Positions 26,572-38,580 of a stretch of 64,000 nucleotides of DNA are shown one piece after another. The notes under the pieces were generated by a model. That model was not told the origin of the DNA. It was given only the letters and a program-made list of their open reading frames with translations, and ran no database searches. Numbering within the stretch: position 1 is the stretch's first letter; every line of letters begins with the position of its first letter. The translations under genes were made by a program, and so were the position numbers. Source of the DNA: Microbacteriaceae bacterium VKM Ac-2855 (lineage in GTDB: Bacteria > Actinomycetota > Actinomycetes > Actinomycetales > Microbacteriaceae). The stretch is taken from contig JABMLG010000002.1 in NCBI GenBank assembly GCA_013204985.1, positions 682,001-746,000 of the forward strand. The letters are read 5' to 3'.

Positions 26572-27522
26572 ATGGCCCGTATCTACGACTGCTCCGTCGA
26601 CACCGAGCTCCTCACCGGCACCCGGCTCGCCCGCACCGCTCTCGCGCGCGGCGAGCTCGTCGTCCTTCCCACCGACACGGTGTACGGCATCGCCGCGAAC
26701 GCCTTCGATGCGGCCGCGGTGCAGCGTCTCCTGGACGCGAAGGGACGCACCCGTCAGGCTCCGCCGCCCGTGCTCATCCCCGATCTCGCGACGCTCGACG
26801 CGCTCGCCGAGAACGTGCCGGAGCCGGTGCGCGCACTGGCCAAGGCCTTCTGGCCCGGTGGGCTGACGATCATCCTGCACGCCATGCCCTCGCTGGTGTG
26901 GGACCTCGGCGAGACGGAGGGCACGGTCGCGCTGCGGATGCCCAACAACGCCATCACCCTCGAACTCCTCGCAGAGACGGGGCCGCTCGCGGTCTCCTCC
27001 GCGAACAAGACCGGACAGCCGTCCGCAACGTCCGCTCAGGAGGCCGAATCGGCTCTGGGCGATTCCGTCGAGGTCTACCTCGATGGGGGAGCGGTGGGTT
27101 ACGCCGACCGAGAACCGACTGCGAGCGAGTCGTCGACCATCGTCGACGCGACCACACTGAGCTTTCCCGGCGGTTGGCTGCGCATCGTGCGCCAGGGCGT
27201 CGTTTCGGAGGCGCAACTCCGCGAGGTCGTCGGCGAGCTGCTGGGCCAGCCTGCGGTACCCGTTGCTGACGACACGTCGGCCGCCGACGCACCGGCCGCC
27301 GACGCATCCGCGGCCGACGCACCGGCCGCCGATGCATCCGTCGATACGGTCTCCGATGAGCCCGTCCTCGATGAGCCCGTCGTCGAGCAAGACGGCGCTG
27401 CCCCGGCCTGGCTCACCAGTGCGCGCGCCGAATCGGAAGCGGCCGCGGATCGATCCTCGGTCGGCGACTCCGCCGGACCAGCCGAGGCCCGGCGGTCGTC
27501 GGATAGCGCGCCGCGTGAGTAG
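26572..27522 (+). CDS. tsaC: L-threonylcarbamoyladenylate synthase
   Basis: This YrdC/Sua5-type enzyme makes threonylcarbamoyl-AMP from threonine, bicarbonate and ATP for the t6A37 modification of ANN-decoding tRNAs. Residues 1 to about 215 form the YrdC domain: 'GELVVLPTDTVYGIAANAFDAAAVQRLLDAKGR', 'FWPGGLTIIL', 'VALRMPNN' and 'GPLAVSSANKTGQPS'. The final 100 residues are an unusual disordered tail rich in Ala, Asp and Glu, with an in-frame 30-base duplication. No Sua5 C-terminal domain is present. It stands 3 bases before the wecA-like gene and probably shares its transcript, an arrangement common next to the atp operon in actinobacteria. Confidence 0.92.
   Translation: MARIYDCSVDTELLTGTRLARTALARGELVVLPTDTVYGIAANAFDAAAVQRLLDAKGRTRQAPPPVLIPDLATLDALAENVPEPVRALAKAFWPGGLTIILHAMPSLVWDLGETEGTVALRMPNNAITLELLAETGPLAVSSANKTGQPSATSAQEAESALGDSVEVYLDGGAVGYADREPTASESSTIVDATTLSFPGGWLRIVRQGVVSEAQLREVVGELLGQPAVPVADDTSAADAPAADASAADAPAADASVDTVSDEPVLDEPVVEQDGAAPAWLTSARAESEAAADRSSVGDSAGPAEARRSSDSAPRE
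27280..27339 (+). repeat. 30-bp tandem duplication in the tsaC tail
   Basis: Two adjacent 30-base units (27280-27309 and 27310-27339) differ at only two positions and encode the repeated decapeptide pattern A-A-D-A-P-A-A-D-A-S in the acidic C-terminal tail. The reading frame is preserved. Confidence 0.8.
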
Positions 27523-27525
27523 CCG

Positions 27526-28761
27526 ATGACGCTCTTCGCCCTCGTGGCGCTGATCTCCGCCGGTGTGACGTGCGGACTCTCATTCATCATCTGGCGGGTC
27601 GCGCTGCGCTTCGGCTTGTACCCGAAGATCCGTGTGCGCGACATGCACACCCGCCCGACGCCTCGCCTCGGCGGGATCGCGATCTTCCTCGGAATGGTCG
27701 TGGCATTCGCCGTGGCCTCCCGCATCCCCTACTTCCAGTTGGTCTTCGCCAATCCGGAGCCCATCTACGCCATTCTCGGCGCCTCGCTCCTGATCGTGCT
27801 CATCGGTGTCGCCGACGATCTCTGGGACCTCGACTGGACGACGAAGCTCGCCGGTCAGCTCGTCGCCGCAGGCCTGATCGCCTGGAAGGGCGTGCAGGTC
27901 CTCTCGTTGCCGATCGGCGGCGTCATGACGATCGGTTCGTCGTGGATGTCGCTCGTCATCACGGTGCTCGCCATCGTGCTCGTCACCAACGCCCTGAACT
28001 TCATCGACGGTCTGGACGGCCTCGTCGCCGGAGTGGCCCTCATCGCGAACAGCGTCTTCTTCCTCTACAGCTATCTCCTGGTGCGGGTGACCTCGCCGAC
28101 CGACTACTTCAACCTCGCTTCCTTGATCGCCGCCGTGCTCGTCGGGGCGTGCGCTGGGTTCCTGCCGATCAATTGGCGACCGGCCAAGATGTTCATGGGC
28201 GACGGTGGAGCGCTGCTGGTCGGCATGCTGATGGCGACGTCGGCGATCGCGGTGACCGGCCAGATCGATCCGGCCCAGCTCTCGGGCAGAGACCTCGTGC
28301 CGGCCTTCATCCCGATCATCCTGCCCTTCGCGATCCTCATCGTGCCGCTGATGGACTTCGGTCTCGCGGTGTTCCGGCGACTGCGTGCCGGCAAATCTCC
28401 GTTCAGCGCCGACCGGAAGCATCTGCACCACCGCCTGCTCGATATGGGCCATTCGCACCTGCACGCCGTGCTGATCTTCTACGCCTGGACGGCGGTGATC
28501 TCGTTCGCGTGTCTGCTGGCGTTCGTGATCCCGCAGACCTGGGTGTCCCTGAGCTTCCTGATCGCGGGCCTGGTCGCCTGCACCGCGGTCACTCTCGCCC
28601 CGCTGAGCCGTCGGAAGCGGATGGAGGCCGCGGCGCAGCTCGCCGAGGCCTCGCCCGCCCTCGACCCACTCGACAGCGCCTCCGAGACCGCGGACCTCGC
28701 CGAGTTCCCGGTCGCCACCGACACCGCAGCGTCCACCGAGACGCGGAAGGAAGCATCATGA
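27526..28761 (+). CDS. WecA/TagO-like undecaprenyl-phosphate N-acetylhexosamine-1-phosphate transferase
   Basis: This polytopic membrane enzyme of 411 residues moves GlcNAc-1-phosphate (or a related sugar phosphate) onto decaprenyl/undecaprenyl phosphate, the first step of teichoic acid, arabinogalactan-type or other wall polymer synthesis. It has about 10-11 hydrophobic helices and the family motifs: 'RPTPRLGGIAIF', the Mg-binding 'VGVADDLWDLDW', 'NALNFIDGLDGLVAG', 'FMGDGGALLVG' and the histidine-rich loop 'ADRKHLHHRLLDMGHSHLHAV'. The ATG at 27526 follows tsaC after 3 bases. Its stop overlaps the atpI start (ATGA), tying wall-polymer priming to the ATP synthase operon. Confidence 0.9.
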   Translation: MTLFALVALISAGVTCGLSFIIWRVALRFGLYPKIRVRDMHTRPTPRLGGIAIFLGMVVAFAVASRIPYFQLVFANPEPIYAILGASLLIVLIGVADDLWDLDWTTKLAGQLVAAGLIAWKGVQVLSLPIGGVMTIGSSWMSLVITVLAIVLVTNALNFIDGLDGLVAGVALIANSVFFLYSYLLVRVTSPTDYFNLASLIAAVLVGACAGFLPINWRPAKMFMGDGGALLVGMLMATSAIAVTGQIDPAQLSGRDLVPAFIPIILPFAILIVPLMDFGLAVFRRLRAGKSPFSADRKHLHHRLLDMGHSHLHAVLIFYAWTAVISFACLLAFVIPQTWVSLSFLIAGLVACTAVTLAPLSRRKRMEAAAQLAEASPALDPLDSASETADLAEFPVATDTAASTETRKEAS

Positions 28762-29210
28762 CCGGATCCGCGCCGGCCGATCGTCCCGAGCCCACCTCCA
28801 TCCCGATCCTCAAGAAGGTGATGCGCTACGGCGCACTCCTCGCCGCGGGAATCGCCGTCGTCGGCGCCGTGCTGGGCTTCGTGTTCGCCGGCGCCCCGGG
28901 GGCCGTCGGCGCGTTGATCGGCGCCGTTCTGGCAGGGCTCCTTCTCGCGGTGACGGCGTTCAGCATCATCCTCGGCAACCGATTCGATGTCGGCGGCTTC
29001 TTCGGCGTCGTGATGGGCGCCTGGTTGCTGAAGTTCGTGCTGTTCCTCGTCGCCGCGTTCCTCCTCAAGGATCAGCCGTGGCTGAACACCGTGGCGATGT
29101 TCCTTGCCGTAATCGTCGCCGTCCTCGGCTCCCTTGTGATCGACGTCGTGGTCATCGCGCGTTCGCGGATGCCCTACGTCAGCGACCTCGGTTCCGGCCG
29201 TCGAAGCTGA
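28758..29210 (+). CDS. atpI: ATP synthase subunit I-like membrane protein
   Basis: This 150-residue protein has four hydrophobic helices (about residues 22-45, 48-70, 80-105, 110-135) after a polar N-terminus. Its position directly before atpB and its overlap with the upstream gene (ATGA) match the poorly conserved AtpI-type protein that assists assembly of the c-ring in other bacteria. Sequence alone would not prove this; the assignment rests mainly on context, size and topology. Confidence 0.75.
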   Translation: MTGSAPADRPEPTSIPILKKVMRYGALLAAGIAVVGAVLGFVFAGAPGAVGALIGAVLAGLLLAVTAFSIILGNRFDVGGFFGVVMGAWLLKFVLFLVAAFLLKDQPWLNTVAMFLAVIVAVLGSLVIDVVVIARSRMPYVSDLGSGRRS

Positions 29211-29466
29211 ATCGACCCTGCCCCATTCCTGAGAGCAATCCGATTCGGTTCCCAGCCCGATCTCTTGCTAGAGTTGGGGTCGAATCCGCTCCCCAGCCGT
29301 TCACGCTGTCGAATGGTCGGCCGTCTCGAAGACGATTTCGACCGCCACAACACACCGAACGCCGAGGGAGCACGCCCCCACTTTCGTCGTCGCGAGAGTT
29401 CCGCATCCGCATGGGTGTTGAGCCCCACGCCCCGAAGACCAGGAGATAGCGCTGTTTGCGAACGCT

Positions 29467-30276
29467 GTGAACCTGTTGGTTCCTACTGCCAGTGATGACA
29501 GCGGCACCTTCCACGGTCCGTCCATCGAAGAATTCTTCCCGGCTCCGATCTTCTTCGAGGGCACCCCCTTCGAGATGAACCGGATCGTGCTGATCCGCCT
29601 GATCGTCACGATCGCCATCGTCCTGATCTTCTGGCTGGGCACGCGCAACATGCGCGTCGTCCCCGGCCGATTCCAAGGCCTCGTCGAGATGGGCCTGGAC
29701 TTCGTCCGGGTCAACATCGCGGAGGACCTCCTGGGCAAGAAGGACGGCAAGCGGTTCCTGCCGATCCTGACCACGATCTTCTTCCTGGTCCTGCTGATGA
29801 ACATCACGGGCATCATCCCGCTGTTCAATATCGCCGGTACCTCGGTGATCGGAATGCCCCTGGTCCTCGCGATCGTCGCGTACCTGACGTTCATCTACGC
29901 AGGTATCAAGAAGCACCCCGCCGCATTCTTCAAGAACGCGTTGTTCCCGCCCGGAGTGCCGCCGTTCCTGTACATCATCGTGACGCCGATCGAGTTCCTC
30001 TCGACCTTCGTCCTCCGTCCGGTCACCCTGACGCTGCGACTCCTGATGAACATGGTCGTCGGCCACTTGCTGCTCGTCCTCTTCTTCGGAGCGACCTGGT
30101 TCTTCCTGTTCCAGCTCGAGGGCGGCTTCACCGGCTACTCCTTCTTCTCGGTCGGCACGCTCGCCTTCGGCATCGTGTTCACGTTCTTCGAGATCCTGGT
30201 CGCAGTCCTCCAGGCCTACGTCTTCACCCTGCTCACCTCTGTTTATCTCCAGCTCGCGCTGGCTGAAGAGCACTAA
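29467..30276 (+). CDS. atpB: F0F1 ATP synthase subunit a
   Basis: This 269-residue membrane subunit forms the proton half-channels beside the c-ring. The C-terminal half carries the conserved 'FLSTFVLRPVTLTLRLLMNMVVGHLLL' with the essential arginine (T-L-x-L-R-L-x-x-N) and 'EILVAVLQAYVFTLLTSVYLQLAL'. The first ordinary start is the GTG at 29467, but the AGGAG at 29441-29445 is about 21 bases away. A CTG at 29452, in frame and 6 bases after that site, would give a product beginning (M)FANAVNLLV and may be the real start. The preceding 240 bases (29211-29451) should hold the operon promoter; no clear element was recognised. Confidence 0.95.
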   Translation: MNLLVPTASDDSGTFHGPSIEEFFPAPIFFEGTPFEMNRIVLIRLIVTIAIVLIFWLGTRNMRVVPGRFQGLVEMGLDFVRVNIAEDLLGKKDGKRFLPILTTIFFLVLLMNITGIIPLFNIAGTSVIGMPLVLAIVAYLTFIYAGIKKHPAAFFKNALFPPGVPPFLYIIVTPIEFLSTFVLRPVTLTLRLLMNMVVGHLLLVLFFGATWFFLFQLEGGFTGYSFFSVGTLAFGIVFTFFEILVAVLQAYVFTLLTSVYLQLALAEEH

Positions 30277-30561
<285 letters not shown>

Positions 30562-30588
30562 TTCCCCCTCACGACGTAAGGAGATCCG

Positions 30589-31149
30589 ATGCTTGACGCA
30601 TTGGTCAGTGCGGCGGAACAAACCACCGAGGAAGCAGCGCCCAACCCGCTGGTCCCCGAGATCTACGACATCGTCTGGTCCCTGGTCCCGTTCGCGATCA
30701 TCCTCTTCCTCTTCTGGAAGGTCGTCCTCCCGCGTATGCAGAAGCTGCTCGACCAGCGCTCCGCAGCGATCGAGGGCAACATCGCGAAGGCGGACGAGGC
30801 GCAGCGTCAGGCGGAGGCGGCTCTCGAGCAGTACACCGCTCAGCTCGCCGAGGCCCGCTCCGAGGCCGGCAAGATCCGTGAGAAGGCGAACGCCGATGGC
30901 AATGCCATCGTCGAGGCCAAGAAGGCGCAGGCTTCGGCCGACGCCGAGCGCATCGTCGCCAACGCGCACGCGCAGATCGACGCCGACCGCCAGGCCGCTG
31001 TCATCTCGCTGCGCTCCGAGGTCGGCTCGCTCGCCCTCGACCTCGCCTCCGGCGTGATCGGCGAGAGCCTGAACGACGACGCGAAGGCGACGGCCATCGT
31101 GGACCGCTTCCTCGCGGACCTCGAGGCTTCCGAGAAGGCGACCAACTGA
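30589..31149 (+). CDS. atpF: F0F1 ATP synthase subunit b
   Basis: This is the 186-residue peripheral stalk subunit: one N-terminal membrane helix (about residues 25-45, 'IVWSLVPFAIILFLFWKVVLP') and then a long charged helix that dimerises. AAGGAG at 30578-30583 precedes the ATG. The TGA overlaps the atpH ATG by one base. Confidence 0.95.
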   Translation: MLDALVSAAEQTTEEAAPNPLVPEIYDIVWSLVPFAIILFLFWKVVLPRMQKLLDQRSAAIEGNIAKADEAQRQAEAALEQYTAQLAEARSEAGKIREKANADGNAIVEAKKAQASADAERIVANAHAQIDADRQAAVISLRSEVGSLALDLASGVIGESLNDDAKATAIVDRFLADLEASEKATN

Positions 31150-31943
31150 TGGGCAGCGCGTCCAGAGGAGCGCTCGCGGCGTCGAAGGCGGAACTGACCG
31201 TCCTCGTCGGCGCGGCCGACCTCGCCACGGGCGAGCAGCTCTTCGAGGCCGCGCGCGTCCTGGAGGGTTCGTCCCAGCTTCGGTCGGCTCTGTCCGACCC
31301 GAGCGCCGATCAGACCGCCAAGCAGGCGCTCGTCTCGCGCGTCTTCGGGACCTTCGGTGAGCCGGCCCAGCGCCTGCTGCACACGATCGCCGGTGCGCGT
31401 TGGTCCAGCGCCGACGACCTGGTCGCCGGGATCGAAGAGGTCGGCGTCCGTGCGATCGTCGCGTCGGCTCCTGCCGGTGTCTCGATCGAACGTGAGTTGC
31501 ACTCCTTCGGTACCGCCGTCGCATCCGACCCCGAGCTCGAACTAGCCCTCGGCAGCAAGCTGTCGGCGTCCACGGCGAAGGTGGCGCTCGTGCAGCGCCT
31601 GCTCGAGGGCAAGGCAGCACAACAGACCATCACCATCCTGAGGCAGCTGATCGCGCATCCGCGTGGTCGTCGCATCCCCGAACTGCTGCGCTTCGCCTCG
31701 GGCGTCGTCGCGGATCAGGGCGGCTTCTCGATCGCGACGGTCACCGTCGCGTCGCCTGTTGCGCCCGCACAGCTCGACCGTCTCCGCCTCGCCCTGTCGA
31801 AGCAGTACGGTCGCGCGATCGAGATCAACCTGGTCGTCGAGCCCGCCCTCATCGGTGGGATGCGCGTGCAGGTCGCCGACGACGTGATCGATGGCAGCAT
31901 CGCCGCCCGTCTGCAGGACCTCAAGCTCCAGCTCGCCTCCTAA
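31149..31943 (+). CDS. atpH: F0F1 ATP synthase subunit delta
   Basis: This 264-residue subunit is longer than the roughly 180-residue enterobacterial delta, as is usual in actinobacteria. The C-terminal part contains the recognisable OSCP/delta signature '[77 protein letters not shown]'. It links the b stalk to the top of the alpha3-beta3 head. The start overlaps the atpF stop. Confidence 0.94.
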   Translation: MGSASRGALAASKAELTVLVGAADLATGEQLFEAARVLEGSSQLRSALSDPSADQTAKQALVSRVFGTFGEPAQRLLHTIAGARWSSADDLVAGIEEVGVRAIVASAPAGVSIERELHSFGTAVASDPELELALGSKLSASTAKVALVQRLLEGKAAQQTITILRQLIAHPRGRRIPELLRFASGVVADQGGFSIATVTVASPVAPAQLDRLRLALSKQYGRAIEINLVVEPALIGGMRVQVADDVIDGSIAARLQDLKLQLAS

Positions 31944-32050
31944 CAGGGGCGCCCACACCTCCGGAAGCGACTGCTTCCGACTCCGAACCAATCCAGGTCA
32001 GGCCCCGACGACCACCTCGGCTCGCACGGACCCAACGAACAGGAATTCCA

Positions 32051-33688
32051 ATGGCAGATATCACCATCAGCCCGGATGAGATCCGCGATGCGCTGAAGGA
32101 CTTCGTCTCGTCCTACGAACCGAACAAGGCGTCGACCACCGAGGTCGGCTACGTCATCGATGCCGCTGACGGCATCGCGCACGTCGAGGGTCTCCCCGGC
32201 GTTATGGCCAACGAGGTCATCCGCTTCTCGAACGGCGTCATGGGCCTCGCCCAGAACCTCGACGAGAACGAGATCGGCGTCGTTGTGCTTGGCGAGTTCT
32301 CCGGCATCGAAGAAGGCATGGAGGTCACCCGCACGGGTGAGGTTCTCTCCGTCGCCGTCGGAGACGGCTACCTCGGCCGCGTCGTGGACCCGCTGGGCAA
32401 CCCGATCGACGGCCTCGGCGAGATCGCGACCGAGGGCCGCCGCGCCCTCGAGCTGCAGGCTCCCGGCGTCATGGCACGCAAGTCCGTGCACGAGCCGCTC
32501 CAGACCGGCATCAAGGCGATTGACGCCATGATCCCCGTCGGCCGCGGCCAGCGACAGCTGATCATCGGCGACCGCCAGACCGGTAAGACGGCCATCGCGA
32601 TCGACACGATCATCAACCAGAAGGCCAACTGGGAGTCGGGCGATACCAACAAGCAGGTCCGCTGCATCTACGTCGCCATCGGCCAGAAGGGATCCACGAT
32701 CGCTTCCGTGAAGGGCGCGCTCGAGGATGCAGGAGCCATGGAGTACACGACGATCGTCGCGTCCCCTGCCTCAGACCCGGCCGGCTTCAAGTACCTCGCC
32801 CCCTACACCGGTTCGGCCATCGGCCAGCACTGGATGTACGGCGGCAAGCACGTGCTCATCATCTTCGATGACCTGTCGAAGCAGGCCGAGGCCTACCGTG
32901 CCGTGTCGCTGCTGCTGCGCCGCCCGCCGGGACGCGAGGCCTACCCGGGTGACGTGTTCTACCTGCACTCCCGCCTGCTGGAGCGTTGCGCGAAGCTGTC
33001 CGACGAGCTCGGTGCCGGTTCGATGACGGGTCTTCCCATCATCGAGACCAAGGCGAACGACGTCTCGGCGTACATCCCGACCAACGTGATCTCGATCACG
33101 GACGGCCAGATCTTCCTCCAGTCCGACCTCTTCAACGCCAACCAGCGTCCGGCGGTCGATGTGGGAATCTCGGTCTCCCGTGTCGGTGGTGACGCTCAGG
33201 TGAAGTCGATCAAGAAGGTTTCGGGCACGCTGAAACTCGAGCTCGCGCAGTACCGCTCGCTCGAGGCGTTCGCGATGTTCGCCTCCGACCTCGACGCGGC
33301 TTCGCGTCGTCAGCTCGCGCGAGGCGCCCGTCTCACCGAGCTGCTCAAGCAGCCGCAGTACTCGCCGTACCCGGTGGAGGAGCAGGTCGTCTCGATCTGG
33401 GCCGGCACCACCGGCAAGCTCGACGAGGTCCCCGTCACCGACATCCTGCGCTTCGAGCGCGAGCTGATCGACTACGTCGGCCGCAACAGTGAGATCCTGA
33501 CCACCCTGCGCGATACGAATGTGCTCAGCGACGACACGGTGGCCGGTCTCGAGAAGGCCGTCGCCGACTTCAAGCTCGAGTTCCAGACCGGTGAGGGCAA
33601 GCCGCTCGCTTCGGTCGGCCGCGAGGAGCACGCTCCGCTCGGCTCGGACGAGGTCGGCCAGGAGAAGATCGTCAAGGGTCGCCGCTAG
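32051..33688 (+). CDS. atpA: F0F1 ATP synthase subunit alpha
   Basis: This 545-residue non-catalytic nucleotide-binding subunit has the Walker A 'GDRQTGKTA' from about residue 173, '[17 protein letters not shown]', and the ATP synthase alpha/beta signature near '[14 protein letters not shown]'. An AGGA site precedes the ATG. It lies 107 bases after atpH; that gap shows no gene. Confidence 0.97.
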   Translation: MADITISPDEIRDALKDFVSSYEPNKASTTEVGYVIDAADGIAHVEGLPGVMANEVIRFSNGVMGLAQNLDENEIGVVVLGEFSGIEEGMEVTRTGEVLSVAVGDGYLGRVVDPLGNPIDGLGEIATEGRRALELQAPGVMARKSVHEPLQTGIKAIDAMIPVGRGQRQLIIGDRQTGKTAIAIDTIINQKANWESGDTNKQVRCIYVAIGQKGSTIASVKGALEDAGAMEYTTIVASPASDPAGFKYLAPYTGSAIGQHWMYGGKHVLIIFDDLSKQAEAYRAVSLLLRRPPGREAYPGDVFYLHSRLLERCAKLSDELGAGSMTGLPIIETKANDVSAYIPTNVISITDGQIFLQSDLFNANQRPAVDVGISVSRVGGDAQVKSIKKVSGTLKLELAQYRSLEAFAMFASDLDAASRRQLARGARLTELLKQPQYSPYPVEEQVVSIWAGTTGKLDEVPVTDILRFERELIDYVGRNSEILTTLRDTNVLSDDTVAGLEKAVADFKLEFQTGEGKPLASVGREEHAPLGSDEVGQEKIVKGRR

Positions 33689-33745
33689 GCGCCTCGGACG
33701 ATCCCCAGTCACACGTAGTCGACGAAACACAAGCACAGGAGAGAC

Positions 33746-36180
<2,435 letters not shown>

Positions 36181-36182
36181 TC

Positions 36183-36449
36183 ATGGCCGGCGCTCCTCTG
36201 CAGGTCAGCGTCGTCTCGGCGGACGCCGAGGTCTGGTCGGGCGAGGCCTCGCAGGTCACCGCCAAGACCGTCGAGGGCGAGATCGGCATCCTGTCGGGTC
36301 ACGAGCCGCTGCTCGCGATCCTCGCCGCGGGCGAGGTACGCGTGAAAGCCGCCGACGGCAGCACGATCACGGCTCAGGCCGACGACGGCTTCCTCTCGGT
36401 CGAGAACAACGTGGTGACGATCGTTGCGCGTGAGGCGTCGCTCGTCTAA
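36183..36449 (+). CDS. atpC: F0F1 ATP synthase subunit epsilon
   Basis: This 88-residue subunit has only the beta-sandwich domain ('LQVSVVSADAEVWSGEASQVTAKTVEGEIGILSGHEPLLAILAAGEVRV'). The C-terminal two-helix arm found in E. coli is absent, as in other actinobacteria with short epsilon. The ATG at 36183 lies 2 bases after atpD. A strong terminator follows. Confidence 0.94.
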   Translation: MAGAPLQVSVVSADAEVWSGEASQVTAKTVEGEIGILSGHEPLLAILAAGEVRVKAADGSTITAQADDGFLSVENNVVTIVAREASLV

Positions 36450-36461
36450 CACCACATCGCG

Positions 36462-36500
36462 CGAAGGGGCCGGCGATCTTCGGATCGTCCGGCCCCTTCG
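36462..36500 (+). terminator. Terminator of the atp operon, UUCG loop
   Basis: A 17-base left arm (36462-36478) pairs with 36483-36500, with one unpaired T, around a TTCG tetraloop. The core is G+C-rich (AAGGGGCCGG...CCGGCCCCTT) and is followed by a T/C-rich stretch. It lies 12 bases after atpC. Confidence 0.85.
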
Positions 36501-36580
36501 TCGTTCCTCGCCCGTCCGCATCCGCACACACCCATGCGAATCCGCCCGTCCGCATCCGCCCGTCTTCGCGAGGTTCTGCC

Positions 36581-37333
36581 GTGCACATCCTGCTTCCCCC
36601 GTCCGAGACCAAGCGCGATGGCGGTGCTGTCCCGTTCCGTCTCGAGGAGCTCGCGTTCCCAGCGTTGGCTTCGCGGCGGATCGCATTGCGTGACGCACTC
36701 GTCGAGCTCTCGTCCGACCACGCTGCGGCGATGAAGGCACTCAAACTCGGCCCGACGCAGACCGACGAGGTGACTCGAAATGCGGCGCTTCCGTCGGCGC
36801 CGGCGATGCCCGTGATGGACCGGTTCACCGGGGTCCTCTTCGACGCGCTCGATGCGTCAACGCTCCATGACCCTGCCCGCGAGCATCTCGCGGCCCACGT
36901 TCTCGTGCACTCGGCCTTATGGGGAATCGTGGGCGCCGCAGACCCGATCCCGGCGTACCGGCTCTCGCACGACTCCCGGATCCCGGGGTTCGCGCTGAAG
37001 AGATGGTGGGCCGCCGTCATCACGGCGGAGCTCGCCGGGCTCGACGGTCTCCTACTCGACCTGCGAAGCGAATCGTACGTTGCCCTCGGTCCGCTGCCGA
37101 AGCGTGCCGGAGCCCATTTCGTGCGGGTTCGGACGAGGATGCCGGACGGGACTCTCCGCTCGCTGAACCACTTCAACAAGCACGGCAAGGGCCTCTTCGT
37201 GCGCGCGTTGGCCGAGGACGGCGTTCGATTCTCGTCAGTTGTGGATCTGCAGAGCTGGGCCGCGGCCCGGGGTTTCGAGTTGCAGCCGAACACGGAGACT
37301 GGCGAGCTCGACCTGGTGATGCCGGAGGGTTGA
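36581..37333 (+). CDS. yaaA: YaaA-family protein (peroxide stress)
   Basis: This 250-residue protein of the YaaA/DUF328 family starts 'MHILLPPSETKRDGG' and contains 'VHSALWGIVGAADPIPAYRLSHDSRIPG' and 'HFNKHGKGLFVRAL', the conserved helix-hairpin and basic pocket motifs. E. coli YaaA lowers free iron and limits DNA damage during peroxide stress and binds DNA. The GTG at 36581 starts exactly at the family consensus. Upstream there is a short direct repeat (CCCGTCCGCATCCGC at 36511 and 36545). The next genes (ogt and tag, opposite strand) also protect DNA. Confidence 0.85.
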   Translation: MHILLPPSETKRDGGAVPFRLEELAFPALASRRIALRDALVELSSDHAAAMKALKLGPTQTDEVTRNAALPSAPAMPVMDRFTGVLFDALDASTLHDPAREHLAAHVLVHSALWGIVGAADPIPAYRLSHDSRIPGFALKRWWAAVITAELAGLDGLLLDLRSESYVALGPLPKRAGAHFVRVRTRMPDGTLRSLNHFNKHGKGLFVRALAEDGVRFSSVVDLQSWAAARGFELQPNTETGELDLVMPEG

Positions 37334-37957
37334 TCAACGCGCTCGGAAACACCCGGCGAAGTGGTCGTCGACGAGCCCGGCCGACTGCATCAACGCGTAC
37401 ATGGTGGTCGGGCCGACGAAGCGGAAGCCCTGTCGCAGGAGCTCCTTGCTGAGTGCCGTGGACTCCGGCGTCACGGCGCGTGCGTCACTCCAGCTCTCGG
37501 GACGCGGGGGAGGCGCGTCAGGCACGAAGCTCCACACCAGCCGATCCAAGGCGCCGTCACCGTTGTTCTCCCGAAGCCGTCGGGCCGCTCGAGCATTGCC
37601 GATCGTCGCGCTGATCTTGGCACGATTGCGGATGATGCCGGTATCGGTCATCAGCTCCTCCATGCGCTCGTCGCCGAACTCCGCGACGGCGTCGATGTCG
37701 AATCCGGCGAAGACCTCTCGGAAGTGCGAACGCTTCCGCAGGATCGTGATCCACGAGAGCCCGGCCTGGAAGCCTTCGAGGCAGATCTTCTCGAACAGGG
37801 GTCGATCGCCGTGCAGGGCGGTGCCCCATTCTTCGTCGTGGTAGCGGCCGTACTCGGTATCGCCGCCGGCCCAGGCGCACCGGGTGACGCCGTCGGCGTC
37901 GGTGATCAGCGGCGGCCGTGCGAGCCGACCGGCCGAGGGAGGCGTGATGTCACTCAT
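37334..37957 (-). CDS. tag: DNA-3-methyladenine glycosylase I
   Basis: Tag removes 3-methyladenine from alkylated DNA. The 207-residue protein has 'TRCAWAGGDTEYGRYHDEEWG' near the N-terminus, 'LFEKICLEGFQAGLSWITILRKRSHFREVFAGFD' and the C-terminal 'GFRFVGPTTMYALMQSAGLVDDHFAGCF', including the Cys/His zinc-binding set at both ends. The ATG at 37957 overlaps the ogt stop (ATGA). Together they form an alkylation-repair operon. Confidence 0.93.
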   Translation of the reverse strand: MSDITPPSAGRLARPPLITDADGVTRCAWAGGDTEYGRYHDEEWGTALHGDRPLFEKICLEGFQAGLSWITILRKRSHFREVFAGFDIDAVAEFGDERMEELMTDTGIIRNRAKISATIGNARAARRLRENNGDGALDRLVWSFVPDAPPPRPESWSDARAVTPESTALSKELLRQGFRFVGPTTMYALMQSAGLVDDHFAGCFRAR

Positions 37958-38448
37958 CCGTGGCCGATGCCCTCGTGATCGAGCAGCCAGACCTTGGTGC
38001 TGATGCCGGCACCGGCGCTGTAGCCGGTCATCGCACCCTTGGCGCCGAGGACTCGATGACAACCGACGATGATCGGGATCGGGTTACGACCGACGGCACC
38101 ACCGACAGGCCGACCGGCCGTGGGTCGGCTCATCGCGTGAGCGAGTTCACCGTACGAGGTGGTCTGCCCCCAGCCGACGCGCTGCAATTGCGCCCAGACC
38201 TGCTGCTGGAACGCGGTGCCGGGGAGTCGGACCGGCAGCTCGAAACAGCGGCGTGCACCGGCGAAGTACTGCTCGAGCTGGGAGATGGCCTCGTCCAGCA
38301 CGCCCGTCGACTGTTCAGGAGCCTGCTCGGCGGGGAGGAAGCCGTTGTGCTCGATGGCCAACGATGTGATCGCATCCTGATCGCTCAGAACCTCGATGCG
38401 GCCGATGGGACTGTCCATCCGGCGGAGAAAAAGTGGTGCGCTCGTCAT
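37954..38448 (-). CDS. ogt: Methylated-DNA-[protein]-cysteine S-methyltransferase
   Basis: This 164-residue suicide enzyme takes the alkyl group from O6-alkylguanine onto its active-site cysteine. 'LPGTAFQQQVWAQLQRVGWGQTTSYGELAHAMSRPTAGRPVGGAVGRNPIPIIVGCHRVLG' holds the helix-turn-helix, the arginine finger and the reactive Cys. The usual tetrad is P-C-H-R; here the residue before Cys is Gly (GCHRV). The remaining motif, with the downstream Glu supplied by other positions, looks intact, so activity is expected but not certain. It is the first gene of the ogt-tag pair. Confidence 0.9.
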   Translation of the reverse strand: MTSAPLFLRRMDSPIGRIEVLSDQDAITSLAIEHNGFLPAEQAPEQSTGVLDEAISQLEQYFAGARRCFELPVRLPGTAFQQQVWAQLQRVGWGQTTSYGELAHAMSRPTAGRPVGGAVGRNPIPIIVGCHRVLGAKGAMTGYSAGAGISTKVWLLDHEGIGHG

Positions 38449-38580
38449 GGTTCGAGCGTAGCCAGGCGGTCGCTGAGGTCATGGCGGGAATCGGACATCG
38501 GGCAGGGTCGGCGTCGGATCGCCTCCTGTGGAGGAGACGATCCTGGCGTCGTCGCTCCTGCTGCTCGATAGCCTGGGGCC

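Noticed and set aside
36511-36559. Short repeats before yaaA as a CRISPR or regulatory array
   Set aside because: Only two 15-base copies with an irregular spacer; no array structure and no cas genes.
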